A stretch of DNA of 44,090 nucleotides from Desulfotignum sp. GTDB lineage: Bacteria; Desulfobacterota; Desulfobacteria; Desulfobacterales; Desulfobacteraceae. The position numbers and the translations under genes were made by a program. The stretch lies in NCBI GenBank assembly GCA_011390615.1, contig JAABSB010000007.1:1-44090 (forward strand), written 5' to 3'. The notes under the pieces were generated by a model. That model was not told where the DNA came from, ran no database searches, and was given only the letters and a program-made list of their open reading frames with translations. Positions 1 to 8,364 of the stretch are shown here, in pieces (positions within the stretch are counted from its first letter, which is position 1; the number at the start of each line of letters is the position of its first letter).

Positions 1-1044
1 CATGGCCATCTGGTCAGGGCCCAGGGTGTGGGTGCCGTGGTCGGCCAGAAACCCGATATCCTGGTTGATGCCGATCATTTTTTCCATGATGGCGGTGATC
101 TCTTCTCGCAGGGCATCAGGATCAGCCATCTGGTAGGTGGTGCCGATGATGGGCAGATCCATGGCCGTGATCAAAGGCAGGCTGGCAGACTGTTCTTTGT
201 ATTCCAGAACCAGGGCTGCCGCTCCCTGGCCGGCAGAGATGTTTTTTTCGGCGATGGCCGGCCAGGACAGGGCCATGATATCATGTTTTTCAGCGATTCT
301 GTCCAGGGTCTGTCTGTCGGAAATATCGGTGTGTTCAAACACCAGTATATCCCGGCTTCTGGCGTTGATGTCTGCAATGGTGTCTTTGACGGTCTCAGCC
401 AGTTTCGGGAGATTGTCCAGGCCGATGAGCGGCGCAATGGTGTGCAAAGAAGAGGACAGGTATAGTTTGGCCTGGATGGCATCTTTTACACGCAAGAGTG
501 CGGATACCTTGTTGTTGAGTTTCTGGATGGTGGTTGTCAACTGGTATTCCAGCCCGGCGGTGGATGTGACTGCATTTATTTTTTCGATGAGATCGCCGTG
601 GATGATCACCAGGCCCATGAATGCGTTCTTGAATTTGATCTCATCATTTTCCATTATCCGGATCTGGATGGGGGAGATGCCGTAACTTTTGGCCATCTCC
701 CTGTTTTCGTTGGCCCGGGAAGAAAGGTCTCCCTCTTCGGAAGATACATTGTAAAAACTGTAGTTGAACAGGCGCCCGGCCCGGGCAGCATACTCATCCA
801 GAAGATCCCGCAGATACCGTTCCGTGTTGTTGTGGGGGGCAGGCAGGTCTTTGGAGAAGAAAACCTTGACGCTCATGGGTTCGGACAGGGTGGCCACTGC
901 CTCTTTGCTGGCTTCAGACAGCGAAAAGATCTGGTTGCGGGTGAGATCAGCCCTGAAAAACAGGGTCAGCCCGGCGATGTTCACCAGCACTATTACTGCA
1001 ATATAGAGGATGAATTTGATATAGGGTTCTTTCAGGTGTCCCAT
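1..1044 (-). CDS. GldG-like ABC exporter substrate-binding subunit (3' end cut by window)
   Basis: Reading starts at the ATG complementary to 1042-1044 and stays open to the window edge, giving 348 codons without a stop, so the C-terminus is missing. The protein opens with a short cytoplasmic stretch and one membrane helix (about residues 10-30), then a large extracytoplasmic region. The motif RNQIFSLSEAS just after the helix is typical of GldG/ABC_transp_aux proteins, which work with GldA and GldF-type subunits. It follows the permease gene by 9 bp and is the last visible gene of that operon. The transported substrate is unknown; in gliding Bacteroidetes the system supports gliding, but Desulfobacterota carry it without gliding. 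Family call is good, role is open. Confidence 0.8.
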   Translation of the reverse strand, partial: MGHLKEPYIKFILYIAVIVLVNIAGLTLFFRADLTRNQIFSLSEASKEAVATLSEPMSVKVFFSKDLPAPHNNTERYLRDLLDEYAARAGRLFNYSFYNVSSEEGDLSSRANENREMAKSYGISPIQIRIMENDEIKFKNAFMGLVIIHGDLIEKINAVTSTAGLEYQLTTTIQKLNNKVSALLRVKDAIQAKLYLSSSLHTIAPLIGLDNLPKLAETVKDTIADINARSRDILVFEHTDISDRQTLDRIAEKHDIMALSWPAIAEKNISAGQGAAALVLEYKEQSASLPLITAMDLPIIGTTYQMADPDALREEITAIMEKMIGINQDIGFLADHGTHTLGPDQMAM

Positions 1045-1053
1045 GGTGTCTCC

Positions 1054-1758
1054 TTAATTTTTTTCCTGCATGACAATATAGGTTGAGAATATGAAAATAC
1101 ATATCAGGCTGATGAAATAGATGATGTCCCGTGTATCGAGAATGCCTTTGGAAAAATTGGTGAAATGGGAACTGGCCCCGATGTATTCGATGAAAGCCAC
1201 AATTTTCGGGGGCATGAAAAACAGCATCCGGTTTATGATGGTCAGGGTGAAACACAGGGCACACCCGATGATAAAAGCGATGATCTGGTTTCGGGTCAGC
1301 GCGGATGCAAACAAGCCCATGGCACAATATGCAGCAGCCAGAAAAAGGGCACCCAGGTACCCGCCCGCAACCGGGCCGGGATCAACATCTCCGATAAAGG
1401 AGATGAAAACAGGATAGGCCAGGGTGGGTAGCAGCATGGCAGCGGAAAACAAGGTGGCGGCAAAAAATTTACCCAAAGCAATATCGGTGAAGGAAACCGG
1501 CATGGTTAAAAGGGTTTCATAGGATCCCACATTTCTTTCTTCGGCAAACAGCCGCATGGTAATGGCAGGAATAAAAAACGAAAACACAATGGGCAGCAGA
1601 GAAAAAAAATCCCGCATATCAGCCCTGCCGAAAATAAAAAAAGTGGAAAAGAAAAACCATCCGGTAACAATCAGGAACAAGGCAATCACAATATATGCGA
1701 TGGGCGATATGAAATAGTCTTTGAACTCTTTGATGGCAATATGCTTGATCTGTGACAT
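1054..1758 (-). CDS. ABC-2 type permease (GldF-like)
   Basis: A 234-residue integral membrane protein with about six hydrophobic helices. The N-terminal pattern, an amphipathic start (IAIKEFKDYF) followed by a long helix, then F-AEER with nearby GSYETLLT, is the ABC-2/GldF signature. It lies between the ATPase gene (2 bp upstream) and the GldG-like gene (9 bp downstream), so the three should form one exporter complex. The start is the first ATG after the ATPase stop. Family membership is clear from sequence; the exported substrate cannot be read from it. Confidence 0.85.
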   Translation of the reverse strand: MSQIKHIAIKEFKDYFISPIAYIVIALFLIVTGWFFFSTFFIFGRADMRDFFSLLPIVFSFFIPAITMRLFAEERNVGSYETLLTMPVSFTDIALGKFFAATLFSAAMLLPTLAYPVFISFIGDVDPGPVAGGYLGALFLAAAYCAMGLFASALTRNQIIAFIIGCALCFTLTIINRMLFFMPPKIVAFIEYIGASSHFTNFSKGILDTRDIIYFISLICIFIFSTYIVMQEKN

Positions 1759-1760
1759 GG

Positions 1761-2726
1761 TTAGGCCTCCTGACGGGTCAGCTGCTGGAATATTTTTTCA
1801 AGGGCCTGGGTTTCTCTTGCAAGCTCCATGATGATCCAGTCGGTTTGTTTGATCTTCAGGTATATATCGGATCTCACATCCCGGTTGTCCGGGGGACGGA
1901 TTTCAAAGCATACCAGACCCGCTTCCTTTGGTTCTAACGGTCTGATATCCAGTGCAGGATCCATGGTTGTCAGAAAATCATGGGCTGTTTTCAGGTCAGG
2001 GCCCTTCAGGGCCAGGCGCACAAAACTGTTCTGCATCCCTGCATGTTTCAGGTTGGCGGTGGTGTCATCAGCTACCACACGGCCGTTGTTGATAATAACG
2101 ATGCGGTCGCAGGTGGCTTCGGCTTCGCTGAGGATATGGGTAGAAAATATAATGGTTTTTTCTTTGCCGATCTGCCGGATAATGGCACGGATCTCAGCTA
2201 TCTGGTTGGGGTCCAGCCCGGAGGTGGGCTCGTCAAGCACCAGGATTTCCGGGTCCGTCATCATGGCATGGGCCAGCCCCACCCGCTGTTTAAGCCCTTT
2301 TGACAAAGTGGCGATGGGCTTGTCCATGATAGCGGACAGTCCGCAGAGATCTGCCAGGGTTCTGAACCGCTCCATCTGTTTGTCCGGATCAGTGATGCCT
2401 TTGATTCTGGCCACATAGACCAGGTAATCATATACCAGCATATTGTGATACAAAGGGGCTGATTCCGGCAGATACCCCATCAGGGATTTGATGCGCAGGG
2501 TATCTTTGGGCATCTGAAGGTCTTTCACTGAGATCCGTCCGGATGTAGGCCTGAAATATCCGGTGAGCATGCGCAGGGTTGTGGTTTTTCCGGCCCCGTT
2601 GGGCCCAAGCAGTCCCAGAATTTCTCCGGGCGCAACCGACAGATTGATATGGTCCACCGCGCAGAAATCGTTGTAATACTTGGTCAGGTCTTGAACGTCT
2701 ATCAATGCATCCTCCTCATGGGTCAA
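1761..2726 (-). CDS. ABC transporter ATP-binding protein (GldA-like)
   Basis: A 321-residue cytoplasmic ATPase. Walker A is GLLGPNGAGKTT near residue 40, the signature region reads LSKGLKQRVGLA, Walker B is ILVLDEPTSGLD, and the switch histidine lies in FSTHILSE. About 90 residues follow the nucleotide-binding domain, as in GldA/CcmA-type exporters. The first gene of the three-gene exporter operon; the tandem ribbon-helix-helix gene ends 16 bp upstream and may be co-transcribed. LSKG instead of LSGG is common in this subfamily. Confidence 0.9.
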   Translation of the reverse strand: MTHEEDALIDVQDLTKYYNDFCAVDHINLSVAPGEILGLLGPNGAGKTTTLRMLTGYFRPTSGRISVKDLQMPKDTLRIKSLMGYLPESAPLYHNMLVYDYLVYVARIKGITDPDKQMERFRTLADLCGLSAIMDKPIATLSKGLKQRVGLAHAMMTDPEILVLDEPTSGLDPNQIAEIRAIIRQIGKEKTIIFSTHILSEAEATCDRIVIINNGRVVADDTTANLKHAGMQNSFVRLALKGPDLKTAHDFLTTMDPALDIRPLEPKEAGLVCFEIRPPDNRDVRSDIYLKIKQTDWIIMELARETQALEKIFQQLTRQEA

Positions 2727-2742
2727 TCATTGCGATGTTATG

Positions 2743-3318
2743 TTAAAAGTCTTCCAGTACCTGGCTTTTTTGTAAAAATTCATGGAGATCTTCTGCTGTT
2801 TTGCGGGCCGCCTGGACCGCTTTGGCCAGGTGCCGGCAGAAAGGATCATCTTTGCCCAGGGTTTTGACCACAGACCGATATACCTGTTCTCCTTTTTCAA
2901 AATGTGTCATGACCTCTGCCGCCAGTTTTTTGCGCTCTGCATGGCGTATTTTTTCACTGTGGATGACGGACTCCAGTTTCTGCACCGCATATTCCACAAG
3001 GGCATCCCTGGGCATATCATAGGTCTGGGAGATGGTGCGCAATGCATCAATGGTTCTGCGGCTCATGACAAAGGTTTTCTGACGTCGGGGGATTTTTTTG
3101 AATTGCCGGAGGTGTATGGTTTGGGCCAGATTCTCCAAAGCCTCCTTGTCTTCAATAATATGATCGAACAAAGATTTCTGTTTGATACCCATGTGGACTG
3201 CCACCAGACCGATGGCATCTATGGCCTTCTGGGACAACTTAAAGGTCGCCCTGACAGACTGTCTTCCCTGCAGGTCAAACATGGAAGAACCTGAAAAAGG
3301 ATCCAGTGGCTCTGGCAT
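2743..3318 (-). CDS. Protein with two ribbon-helix-helix-like repeats (possible DNA-binding regulator)
   Basis: A 191-residue, basic, soluble protein with no family I can name. Two similar segments are visible: near residue 20, SVRATFKLSQKAIDAI followed by GIKQKSLFDHII; and near residue 80, KTFVMSRRTIDALRTI followed by DMPRDALVEYAV. Each looks like a beta strand plus two helices, the ribbon-helix-helix pattern, so one chain could form an intramolecular pseudo-dimer that binds DNA. The C-terminal third is helical and charged. On the minus strand a TATAAT-like hexamer (3345-3350) lies 27 bp upstream of the start. The position ahead of the exporter suggests co-transcription or local control, which is inference. 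Confidence 0.55.
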   Translation of the reverse strand: MPEPLDPFSGSSMFDLQGRQSVRATFKLSQKAIDAIGLVAVHMGIKQKSLFDHIIEDKEALENLAQTIHLRQFKKIPRRQKTFVMSRRTIDALRTISQTYDMPRDALVEYAVQKLESVIHSEKIRHAERKKLAAEVMTHFEKGEQVYRSVVKTLGKDDPFCRHLAKAVQAARKTAEDLHEFLQKSQVLEDF

Positions 3319-3459
3319 ATGCCCCCTTTGTTTATCCCTGTTATATTATAGCTCCGGAATATCTATATTATTAAAACAATGCATTCATAAAAGTAATGAA
3401 AATATATTGTGACTCAAACTGTACAATAAATTTTTTGGCGGTTCAACCATAAATTTTTA

Positions 3460-4248
3460 TTATGACCAAAATGTCATTTTAACGAATATGTGAAACGGAC
3501 AGATCATCACCAGGCACAGAAACAGACCTGCTCCCAGAAAACGCATTTCATTTTTACCTGTTTCAAAAACAGGATCGGTTCTGTCTTCGCTGTAGCACCT
3601 TGCATCCATGGCAAGGCACAGGCTGTCGGCTGCCAGAAAGATTTTTTTGAGCAGGGGCAGGACCAGGTATCGGATACGGCGTACAGGGTTTTTGTTCAGG
3701 TTGCCGCAGCGGGCATTTACGGCATCTGAAATCTGTTGTGCCTGGGTAAGGATCAGGGGTAGAAATCGCAGAAACAGGCTGATCATGATTGCCACCCGCT
3801 TTTCCGGAACAAATGGGATGGGTTTCAGATACCACTGGGCAGCACTTTTCAGGTCTGCGGGCCGGGTGGTTGCAGAAAAAAGCAGGCCGGTTATCATGAC
3901 CAGAAAAAACCGCATTACCACAAGAGCCCCCTGGGCAAGGCCCTCATGGGTGAAAACAAGTCCGAAAAAAGAAAAAAACGGTGTGCCCTGTACGGTGAGG
4001 CTTCTGGCAATAAACATGATGCCCAGCAGCAGGATGAACCATTTTAACTGGGCTGCCAGATGAATATAGGAAATACCTGTGGCGTAAACCAGCCAGGACA
4101 ACGCCAGAAAACAGACAAAACAACCGGCAAACCCGGCTTTTAAAAGGGCCAGGCTCACCATGCACACAAGGGCGGTTTTGTAGCGGACATCCAGACGGTG
4201 CAGGGCGGTGCTGCCGCAGTGGAAGGTGAAAATATTCATGCCTGCCAC
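3460..4248 (-). CDS. bioN: ECF biotin transporter transmembrane subunit (BioN/EcfT)
   Basis: A 262-residue membrane protein of the EcfT/CbiQ family with about five helices. It carries two arginine motifs in the coupling region, NARCGN and DARCY, where EcfT proteins have Ala-Arg-Gly type motifs that contact the ATPase. The gene overlaps the end of bioM by 13 bp and is the last gene of birA-bioY-bioM-bioN, so it should pair BioM with the biotin-binding BioY. An alternative start three codons in (MNIFTFHCG) is possible. Confidence 0.85.
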   Translation of the reverse strand: MAGMNIFTFHCGSTALHRLDVRYKTALVCMVSLALLKAGFAGCFVCFLALSWLVYATGISYIHLAAQLKWFILLLGIMFIARSLTVQGTPFFSFFGLVFTHEGLAQGALVVMRFFLVMITGLLFSATTRPADLKSAAQWYLKPIPFVPEKRVAIMISLFLRFLPLILTQAQQISDAVNARCGNLNKNPVRRIRYLVLPLLKKIFLAADSLCLAMDARCYSEDRTDPVFETGKNEMRFLGAGLFLCLVMICPFHIFVKMTFWS

Positions 4249-4991
4249 GGTGGTGCACTGTATCCCATGCGGAAAAAACAGGGTTCTTTGATGCCATGGG
4301 CCGCCAGATCCAAAAGCAGGTCCCCCGGCCGGCCGTCCCGGGCCAGGCAGCCCTGCCGGTCCAGGATAAGCATCCGGGTGGCACAGGTGATGACCTCCTC
4401 TAAGTCGTGGGTGGCCATGATGATGGTTTGTCCTCCCTGGTTCAGCGCCTGTATGGTTTTGATCAAAGATATGGATGAGGGGTGGTCCAGATTGGCAAAC
4501 GGTTCATCCAGCACAATGATTTCAGGATCCATGACCAGGATGCCGGCAATGGTCAGCCGCCGTTTTTCCCCGCCGGACAGGGTGGCGGGATTCCGGTCTT
4601 TCAGAAGGGACAGGTCCAGACGTGCCAGGGTCTGCATCACTTTTTGTTGAATTATATGACGGGGCATTTTTAAATTTTCCGGACCGAATGCCACTTCATC
4701 ATATACGGTATCTCCCACAATCTGGGTGTCAGCATCCTGAAAAACCATGCCCACAGTTCTGCGTGCTGTGGTTATATCAGATTTTACCGGTTTGCCATGC
4801 AGCCGGACATCGCCTGATGCGGGCAGCAGCAGGCCGTTGAGGTGCCGTATCAAGGTGGTTTTTCCACACCCGTTAGGACCGGCCACCAGGATATATTCTT
4901 TTGGAAACACCTGGAAAGAAATATTTTGGATGCCTCCGCCGGATGTGAACAGGTGGGTCAGGTGATCAATTTCCAGAATCGGGTGGTCCAT
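4236..4991 (-). CDS. bioM: ECF biotin transporter ATPase (BioM/EcfA)
   Basis: A 251-residue ABC ATPase that energises biotin uptake. Walker A is GPNGCGKTTLIRH, Q-loop in GMVFQDADTQIVG, signature LSGGEKRRLTIAG, Walker B IIVLDEPFANLD and switch H in MATHDLEE. The Q-loop sequence DxDxQ is the form seen in cobalt/biotin ECF ATPases. I use the ATG at 4991 (MDHPILEIDHL) because the longer open frame, to 5135, only reads through bioY in another frame with no family similarity. It starts 5 bp after the bioY stop and overlaps bioN by 13 bp. Confidence 0.9.
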   Translation of the reverse strand: MDHPILEIDHLTHLFTSGGGIQNISFQVFPKEYILVAGPNGCGKTTLIRHLNGLLLPASGDVRLHGKPVKSDITTARRTVGMVFQDADTQIVGDTVYDEVAFGPENLKMPRHIIQQKVMQTLARLDLSLLKDRNPATLSGGEKRRLTIAGILVMDPEIIVLDEPFANLDHPSSISLIKTIQALNQGGQTIIMATHDLEEVITCATRMLILDRQGCLARDGRPGDLLLDLAAHGIKEPCFFRMGYSAPPWQA

Positions 4992-4996
4992 GGTAT

Positions 4997-5527
4997 CTAC
5001 AGCTTGACCAAGGGCCGGATTTTTCCGGCAATGACTGCGGCAGCCGCAATTTTTACCGCATCTCCCAAAAGAAAAGGAACCATCCCCGCTGCCACAGCCT
5101 TTCCCCAGGACAGGGAAAAGGCGATTTTGAGCCATGGTACCCCGGCAGCATACACAACCATTGATCCTGCAACCGCAGCAAGGATGTCACCGCCCAGTCT
5201 TTTTCCCAAAGCCCTGGACAGGACCCCGGTGACCAGAACAGCCGGCAGATATCCAAGCAGGTACCCGCCTGTGGGGCCGAACAGCTTGCCTATGCCTGAG
5301 GTGCCGCCGGCAAACACCGGAAGACCTGCCAGACCTGTGAGCAGGTATATCCCCACACAGGCAAGTCCCCAGGCCGGGCCCAGGATCAGGCCGGCCAGCA
5401 GGACAAACATGTTCTGGAGCACAATGGGTACCGGCCCGATGGGAATGGCGATAAATGCGCCCACGGAGATGAGGGCAACAAACAGGGCGGTGTTAACCAT
5501 GGGTCTTAGTGGGTATGCCGGCGGCAT
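4997..5527 (-). CDS. bioY: Biotin transporter substrate-binding membrane protein BioY
   Basis: A 176-residue six-helix membrane protein, the S component that binds biotin. Family hallmarks seen are PIGPVPIVLQN near residue 30, GAGLPVFAGG-like GLAGLPVFAGGTSGIGKL, and GPTGGYLLGYLPA. Length and motifs are typical. The gene follows birA by 47 bp and precedes bioM by 5 bp, giving a complete BioMNY importer. Its stop codon is TAG (4997-4999), notable because UAG is apparently recoded elsewhere in this window. Expression is probably controlled by biotin through the BirA operator at the birA start. Confidence 0.93.
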   Translation of the reverse strand: MPPAYPLRPMVNTALFVALISVGAFIAIPIGPVPIVLQNMFVLLAGLILGPAWGLACVGIYLLTGLAGLPVFAGGTSGIGKLFGPTGGYLLGYLPAVLVTGVLSRALGKRLGGDILAAVAGSMVVYAAGVPWLKIAFSLSWGKAVAAGMVPFLLGDAVKIAAAAVIAGKIRPLVKL

Positions 5528-5574
5528 GGGCAGTCTCCTTGCAGTATCTTTTCCAGGTGAAAGGTTAATAGTTT

Positions 5575-6546
5575 TCAGGTGTGAAAGCAGTCTCCGTAAA
5601 TGATTCTATGCATCTGCTGCTGGTCATCTTTCAAAAGCAGGGTGCCGGTGTCATCCACATCCATGGCCAGGCCCTGAACTGTCTGCTTATGTGTTTCCAC
5701 CCTGACCTTGGAACCGATGGTGGCGGTGCGTTCTTTCCATGCTTTCATGATTGCTGCAGGTTCCATATCCCGGGTCTGAAAAACAAATTCCTGGAGAAAT
5801 GCAGCCAGGATTTTTTTCCGGGAGACAGGATGTCCCAGTATCTGCCGGATGGATGTGGCATCAAACAACGCTGAGCCGGGATCATTATTGACATTAATGC
5901 CGATGCCCACTAGCAGAAACCGGATCATATCTGCCTGGGTTTCGATTTCAGACAAAAGGCCCACCATTTTTTTACCGTTCCAAAGCAGGTCATTGGGCCA
6001 CTTGACCCGGACATCAATGGTGAAAAGTTTTTCCAGTGCCTTTGACAGGCTCAAAGAAGCGGCAAAGTTGTAGAGGTATGCCATGGGCGGGGGGATGTCA
6101 GGAACCAGGATCAGTGTAAACCACAGCCCCCCCCGGCCGGATTCCCATTGCCGGTTGAGGCGGCCCCTCCCCCTGGTCTGGTGCTCCGCCACCACACAGC
6201 TTAAGTGCGGGGCTCCCTGCCTGGCCAGCTCCCGGGCAGTGTCCATGGTGGTTTCCACCTGTGGGAAATAAAATATCCGGTCCTGTAAAAGGACATCTGA
6301 ACGGCCGGGCAAAGGGCCGTCAAAGCAGAAGGGCAAAAGCAGGTCACGGGAATCCATCAGGTGGTAGCCCTTAGGACCGGATCCAATGGTGAATCCCTCT
6401 TTTTTCAGGACAGTGATATGCTTCCACACCGCCACCCGGGAAATCCCGGTGAGCCGGCTGAGGGTTACCCCGGAGACGGTGCTGCCTTTTTCCCGGTACA
6501 GCCGTTCCAGGATCGTATTGCGGATATTTTGTGTCTGGTTAACCAT
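5575..6546 (-). CDS. birA: Bifunctional biotin-protein ligase / biotin operon repressor BirA
   Basis: A 323-residue group II biotin-protein ligase. The N-terminal 65 residues form a winged helix (LSRLTGISRVAVWKHI), present only in BirA proteins that also repress transcription. The catalytic domain shows GRGRLNRQWESGRGGLW, where biotinyl-5'-AMP is held, and KWPNDLLWNGKKMVGLL with the catalytic lysine, followed by the C-terminal SH3-like domain. It attaches biotin to carboxylase or decarboxylase carriers. It leads the birA-bioY-bioM-bioN unit. The start ATG overlaps a near-perfect BirA operator, so the gene should be autoregulated. Confidence 0.95.
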   Translation of the reverse strand: MVNQTQNIRNTILERLYREKGSTVSGVTLSRLTGISRVAVWKHITVLKKEGFTIGSGPKGYHLMDSRDLLLPFCFDGPLPGRSDVLLQDRIFYFPQVETTMDTARELARQGAPHLSCVVAEHQTRGRGRLNRQWESGRGGLWFTLILVPDIPPPMAYLYNFAASLSLSKALEKLFTIDVRVKWPNDLLWNGKKMVGLLSEIETQADMIRFLLVGIGINVNNDPGSALFDATSIRQILGHPVSRKKILAAFLQEFVFQTRDMEPAAIMKAWKERTATIGSKVRVETHKQTVQGLAMDVDDTGTLLLKDDQQQMHRIIYGDCFHT

Positions 6547-6568
6547 AACAGGATAGATTGGTTAACAA
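6536..6568. promoter_or_regulatory. BirA operator
   Basis: Two inverted 9-bp half sites, TGGTTAACC (6536-6544) and GGTTAACAA (6560-6568), are separated by 15 bp. This matches the widely conserved BirA box (TTGTNAACC, 14-16 bp, GGTTNACAA) with one mismatch outside the variable position. It covers the birA start codon and the 22 bp upstream, so bound BirA-biotinyl-AMP would block transcription of birA and the biotin importer genes. Confidence 0.85.
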
Positions 6569-6669
6569 AATATTGGAACCAGGTCAAGAAAAATTGTTGT
6601 TCCCTGGATATTTGCCATAAGTGCATTGGTTTTTCAATCGTTCCATGGCGTGTCCTGGTCCCAAGCCCG

Positions 6670-6829
6670 CCCCTGGAGGTGTGCTGTGCCCGGCCCGAGA
6701 TCCTCCGGGGTCGGTTGTCAGGGTATCAAGAGGAAGCAGGAACCGGGCAATCACACCCGCACCTGCTGTTTTGCAGGTCTGCATGGCCCCTCCGGCTCTG
6801 ACGGTCCTGTCACAGCACACCTCCAGGGG
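6670..6829. ncRNA. Candidate structured RNA closed by a long perfect stem (family unknown)
   Basis: Arms at 6670-6688 and 6811-6829 are exact reverse complements over 19 bp; G6669-C6830 adds a twentieth pair. Inside lie a possible 11-bp helix (about 6714-6724 with 6796-6806, wobbles included) and a terminal hairpin ACCTGC/GCAGGT near 6760-6777. The segment is GC-rich and shows no convincing coding frame. Size and shape (closing stem, asymmetric bubble, apical hairpin) recall 6S RNA, but I cannot match conserved 6S positions. A hexamer pair TTGTTG (6595) and CATAAG (6617) upstream could be a plus-strand promoter. A miniature inverted-repeat transposable element is the main alternative; no target-site duplication is obvious. 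Strand is undecided. Confidence 0.4.
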
Positions 6830-6973
6830 CTCCCTGCCAAGGTCCTTGTAATACACAATCCAGTATAGCAGATATCCAGGTTGTTCCAGAGCAGTTTTTC
6901 TGTATTCTTATGGGACTGGCTGTAGCAGAAGCCTATCCTTAGGCCCCTGATGAATTTATCTGAATGGTTTTGC

Positions 6974-7002
6974 TTGCACATGGCTGCCATCTGGTTTATA
7001 AA
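6974..7002 (+). promoter_or_regulatory. Sigma70-type promoter of the 7030 gene
   Basis: TTGCAC (6974-6979), a 17-bp spacer and TATAAA (6997-7002) form a good housekeeping promoter. The predicted transcript starts near 7009, downstream of the upstream ATG at 6964. This supports the ATG at 7030 as the real start. Confidence 0.6.
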
Positions 7003-7029
7003 AAAAACCTGGATAAAAAGGAAATACCC

Positions 7030-7569
7030 ATGCAGGTGTTGCGACAGATACTGCCCCATGCAGCAGATTTCAAACGCTTCTGGAAACAGGCAGGCCCCTT
7101 TGCATTTGCTTTGACCAGTGCTGAATTCCCACCGGTCCTTCTGGCACCGGAGGAATGGATTTTCGGTCACACCGCTAAAGATGTGCTCAAAGAACTGATG
7201 CAGTTCACCCAGAATAAAATGGCCTTTGTTCCTGCTGATTTTAATCCGGACAACCAGGGCATCCTGCGTCCTGACAATCTGATTCCCTGGAAGATCCGCC
7301 ATTTCCCGGAAGAATGGAACCATATGGCGACCGGCTTTTTTATGCCCCAGGGACATCTGACACTGGCGGTGGCAGAACAGATCAAGAAAACTTCCGGTAA
7401 GGAAGATGACATCCTGCAGGTGGCATCTGCATTTTTTGTGCTTCTGGAAAAAAATCTGGATGCCATGGGATATGTTCTCTTAAGACCCCGGGAAGGGTCC
7501 AAATATGCAGCCATCCGCAAATATCTGGCAGAATGGGAACAAGATGATGCAGATGCCGGTCTGGTATAA
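7030..7569 (+). CDS. Hypothetical protein, 179 aa
   Basis: I do not recognise this protein. It is soluble, without signal peptide or membrane helix, rich in aromatic residues in the middle (PWKIRHFPEEWNHM near residue 97) and acidic at the C-terminus. It has no cysteine motif. The start at 7030 is chosen because AAGGAAA lies just upstream and because a clear promoter (6974-7002) would start transcription after the earlier in-frame ATG. It is a single gene with its own promoter, convergent with the ATP-grasp gene 9 bp downstream. Confidence 0.75.
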   Translation: MQVLRQILPHAADFKRFWKQAGPFAFALTSAEFPPVLLAPEEWIFGHTAKDVLKELMQFTQNKMAFVPADFNPDNQGILRPDNLIPWKIRHFPEEWNHMATGFFMPQGHLTLAVAEQIKKTSGKEDDILQVASAFFVLLEKNLDAMGYVLLRPREGSKYAAIRKYLAEWEQDDADAGLV

Positions 7570-7578
7570 GGCTTTGGG

Positions 7579-8364
7579 TCACACCGCATCCGTGAGTATC
7601 AGGCGGCACAACATCTTTTTATAGTTGATTCCCGCTTTTTGAAATCCTTTGGTGCCATATTTCATATTGCCTTCCAGCACAAAATACCGGCTGCCTGAAC
7701 GCAGAATGTCAATACCCACATCATCCCATCCGCATAATTTTGCCGTTGTAAGGGCAAGGTCCAGGGCAGGTTTGGGCACAGGATCAAAACAGATGCTGCC
7801 TCCCTGGGATATATTGGTTTTAAACGAAGATGCTTCGGCTGTCCGCCAATAGGCCAGTACAACTTTCCGGCCGATCACTATGATGCGCATATCTTTTTTT
7901 ACAGGCAGATATTCCTGGATATAGGCCGGGCATTTCAGTGTCAGATAAGCTGCCAGATCTGCCTGGTTTTGGATCAAAAATATGCCCTGCCCCCTGGCAG
8001 ACCCCCTTGGAATCTTGGCGATAAAGGGAAAAGAAAACCAGTCCAGAATGGTTTTCTTTTGTTTTTGGCCATAGAATATCCGGGTTCTGGGGTGGGGGAT
8101 TTCAAGCATCTGGAACATGGCAGTCTGCCGGATTTTATCCATGGCACAGGTATAGGTGTGGAAACTGGGAAAGGTCGGTTTTCCCATGGCGTTGAAAAGA
8201 CCGGCATAAAAGGCAGTGGGGTAAAGCACCCGACGGGTGGACAACAGGGCCTGTCTCTGGGAGGCATCATAATCGTAAAAATTGGGACGAAATCCCAGGG
8301 TGTGGATTTCAGGACAGCTTTTGAGGCGGGCACCGATGGCAACCGGCCTTTGTATCCGGGTCAT
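7579..8364 (-). CDS. RimK-like ATP-grasp domain protein
   Basis: A 261-residue protein with an ATP-grasp fold of the RimK/glutathione-synthetase type. Visible elements are FPFIAKIPRGSARGQGIF (nucleotide-binding lysine and glycine-rich loop, near residue 120), YIQEYLPVKKDMRIIVIG (adenine-binding strand) and the C-terminal metal-binding stretch GIDILRSGSRYFVLEGN. Such enzymes ligate a carboxylate to an amine with ATP; the substrate here is unknown. The start at 8364 creates an ATGA overlap with the stop of the HEAT/pseudo-receiver gene, implying translational coupling, and is preferred to the ATG at 8379. Confidence 0.75.
   Translation of the reverse strand: MTRIQRPVAIGARLKSCPEIHTLGFRPNFYDYDASQRQALLSTRRVLYPTAFYAGLFNAMGKPTFPSFHTYTCAMDKIRQTAMFQMLEIPHPRTRIFYGQKQKKTILDWFSFPFIAKIPRGSARGQGIFLIQNQADLAAYLTLKCPAYIQEYLPVKKDMRIIVIGRKVVLAYWRTAEASSFKTNISQGGSICFDPVPKPALDLALTTAKLCGWDDVGIDILRSGSRYFVLEGNMKYGTKGFQKAGINYKKMLCRLILTDAV

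Noticed and set aside
28-1086. Several plus-strand open frames opposite the GldG-like gene
   Set aside because: They are antisense shadows of a strong minus-strand gene and have no start signals or family similarity.
4992-5135. N-terminal extension of BioM to an upstream ATG
   Set aside because: It is the shadow of bioY on the same strand in another frame; the ATPase family starts at MDHPILEIDHL.
6717-6739. GTCAGG ... GGAAGCAG resembles the SRP (4.5S) RNA domain IV
   Set aside because: The GGAA tetraloop closed by CC/GG is missing, the 5' side has extra bases, and the surrounding helices do not form an SRP rod.
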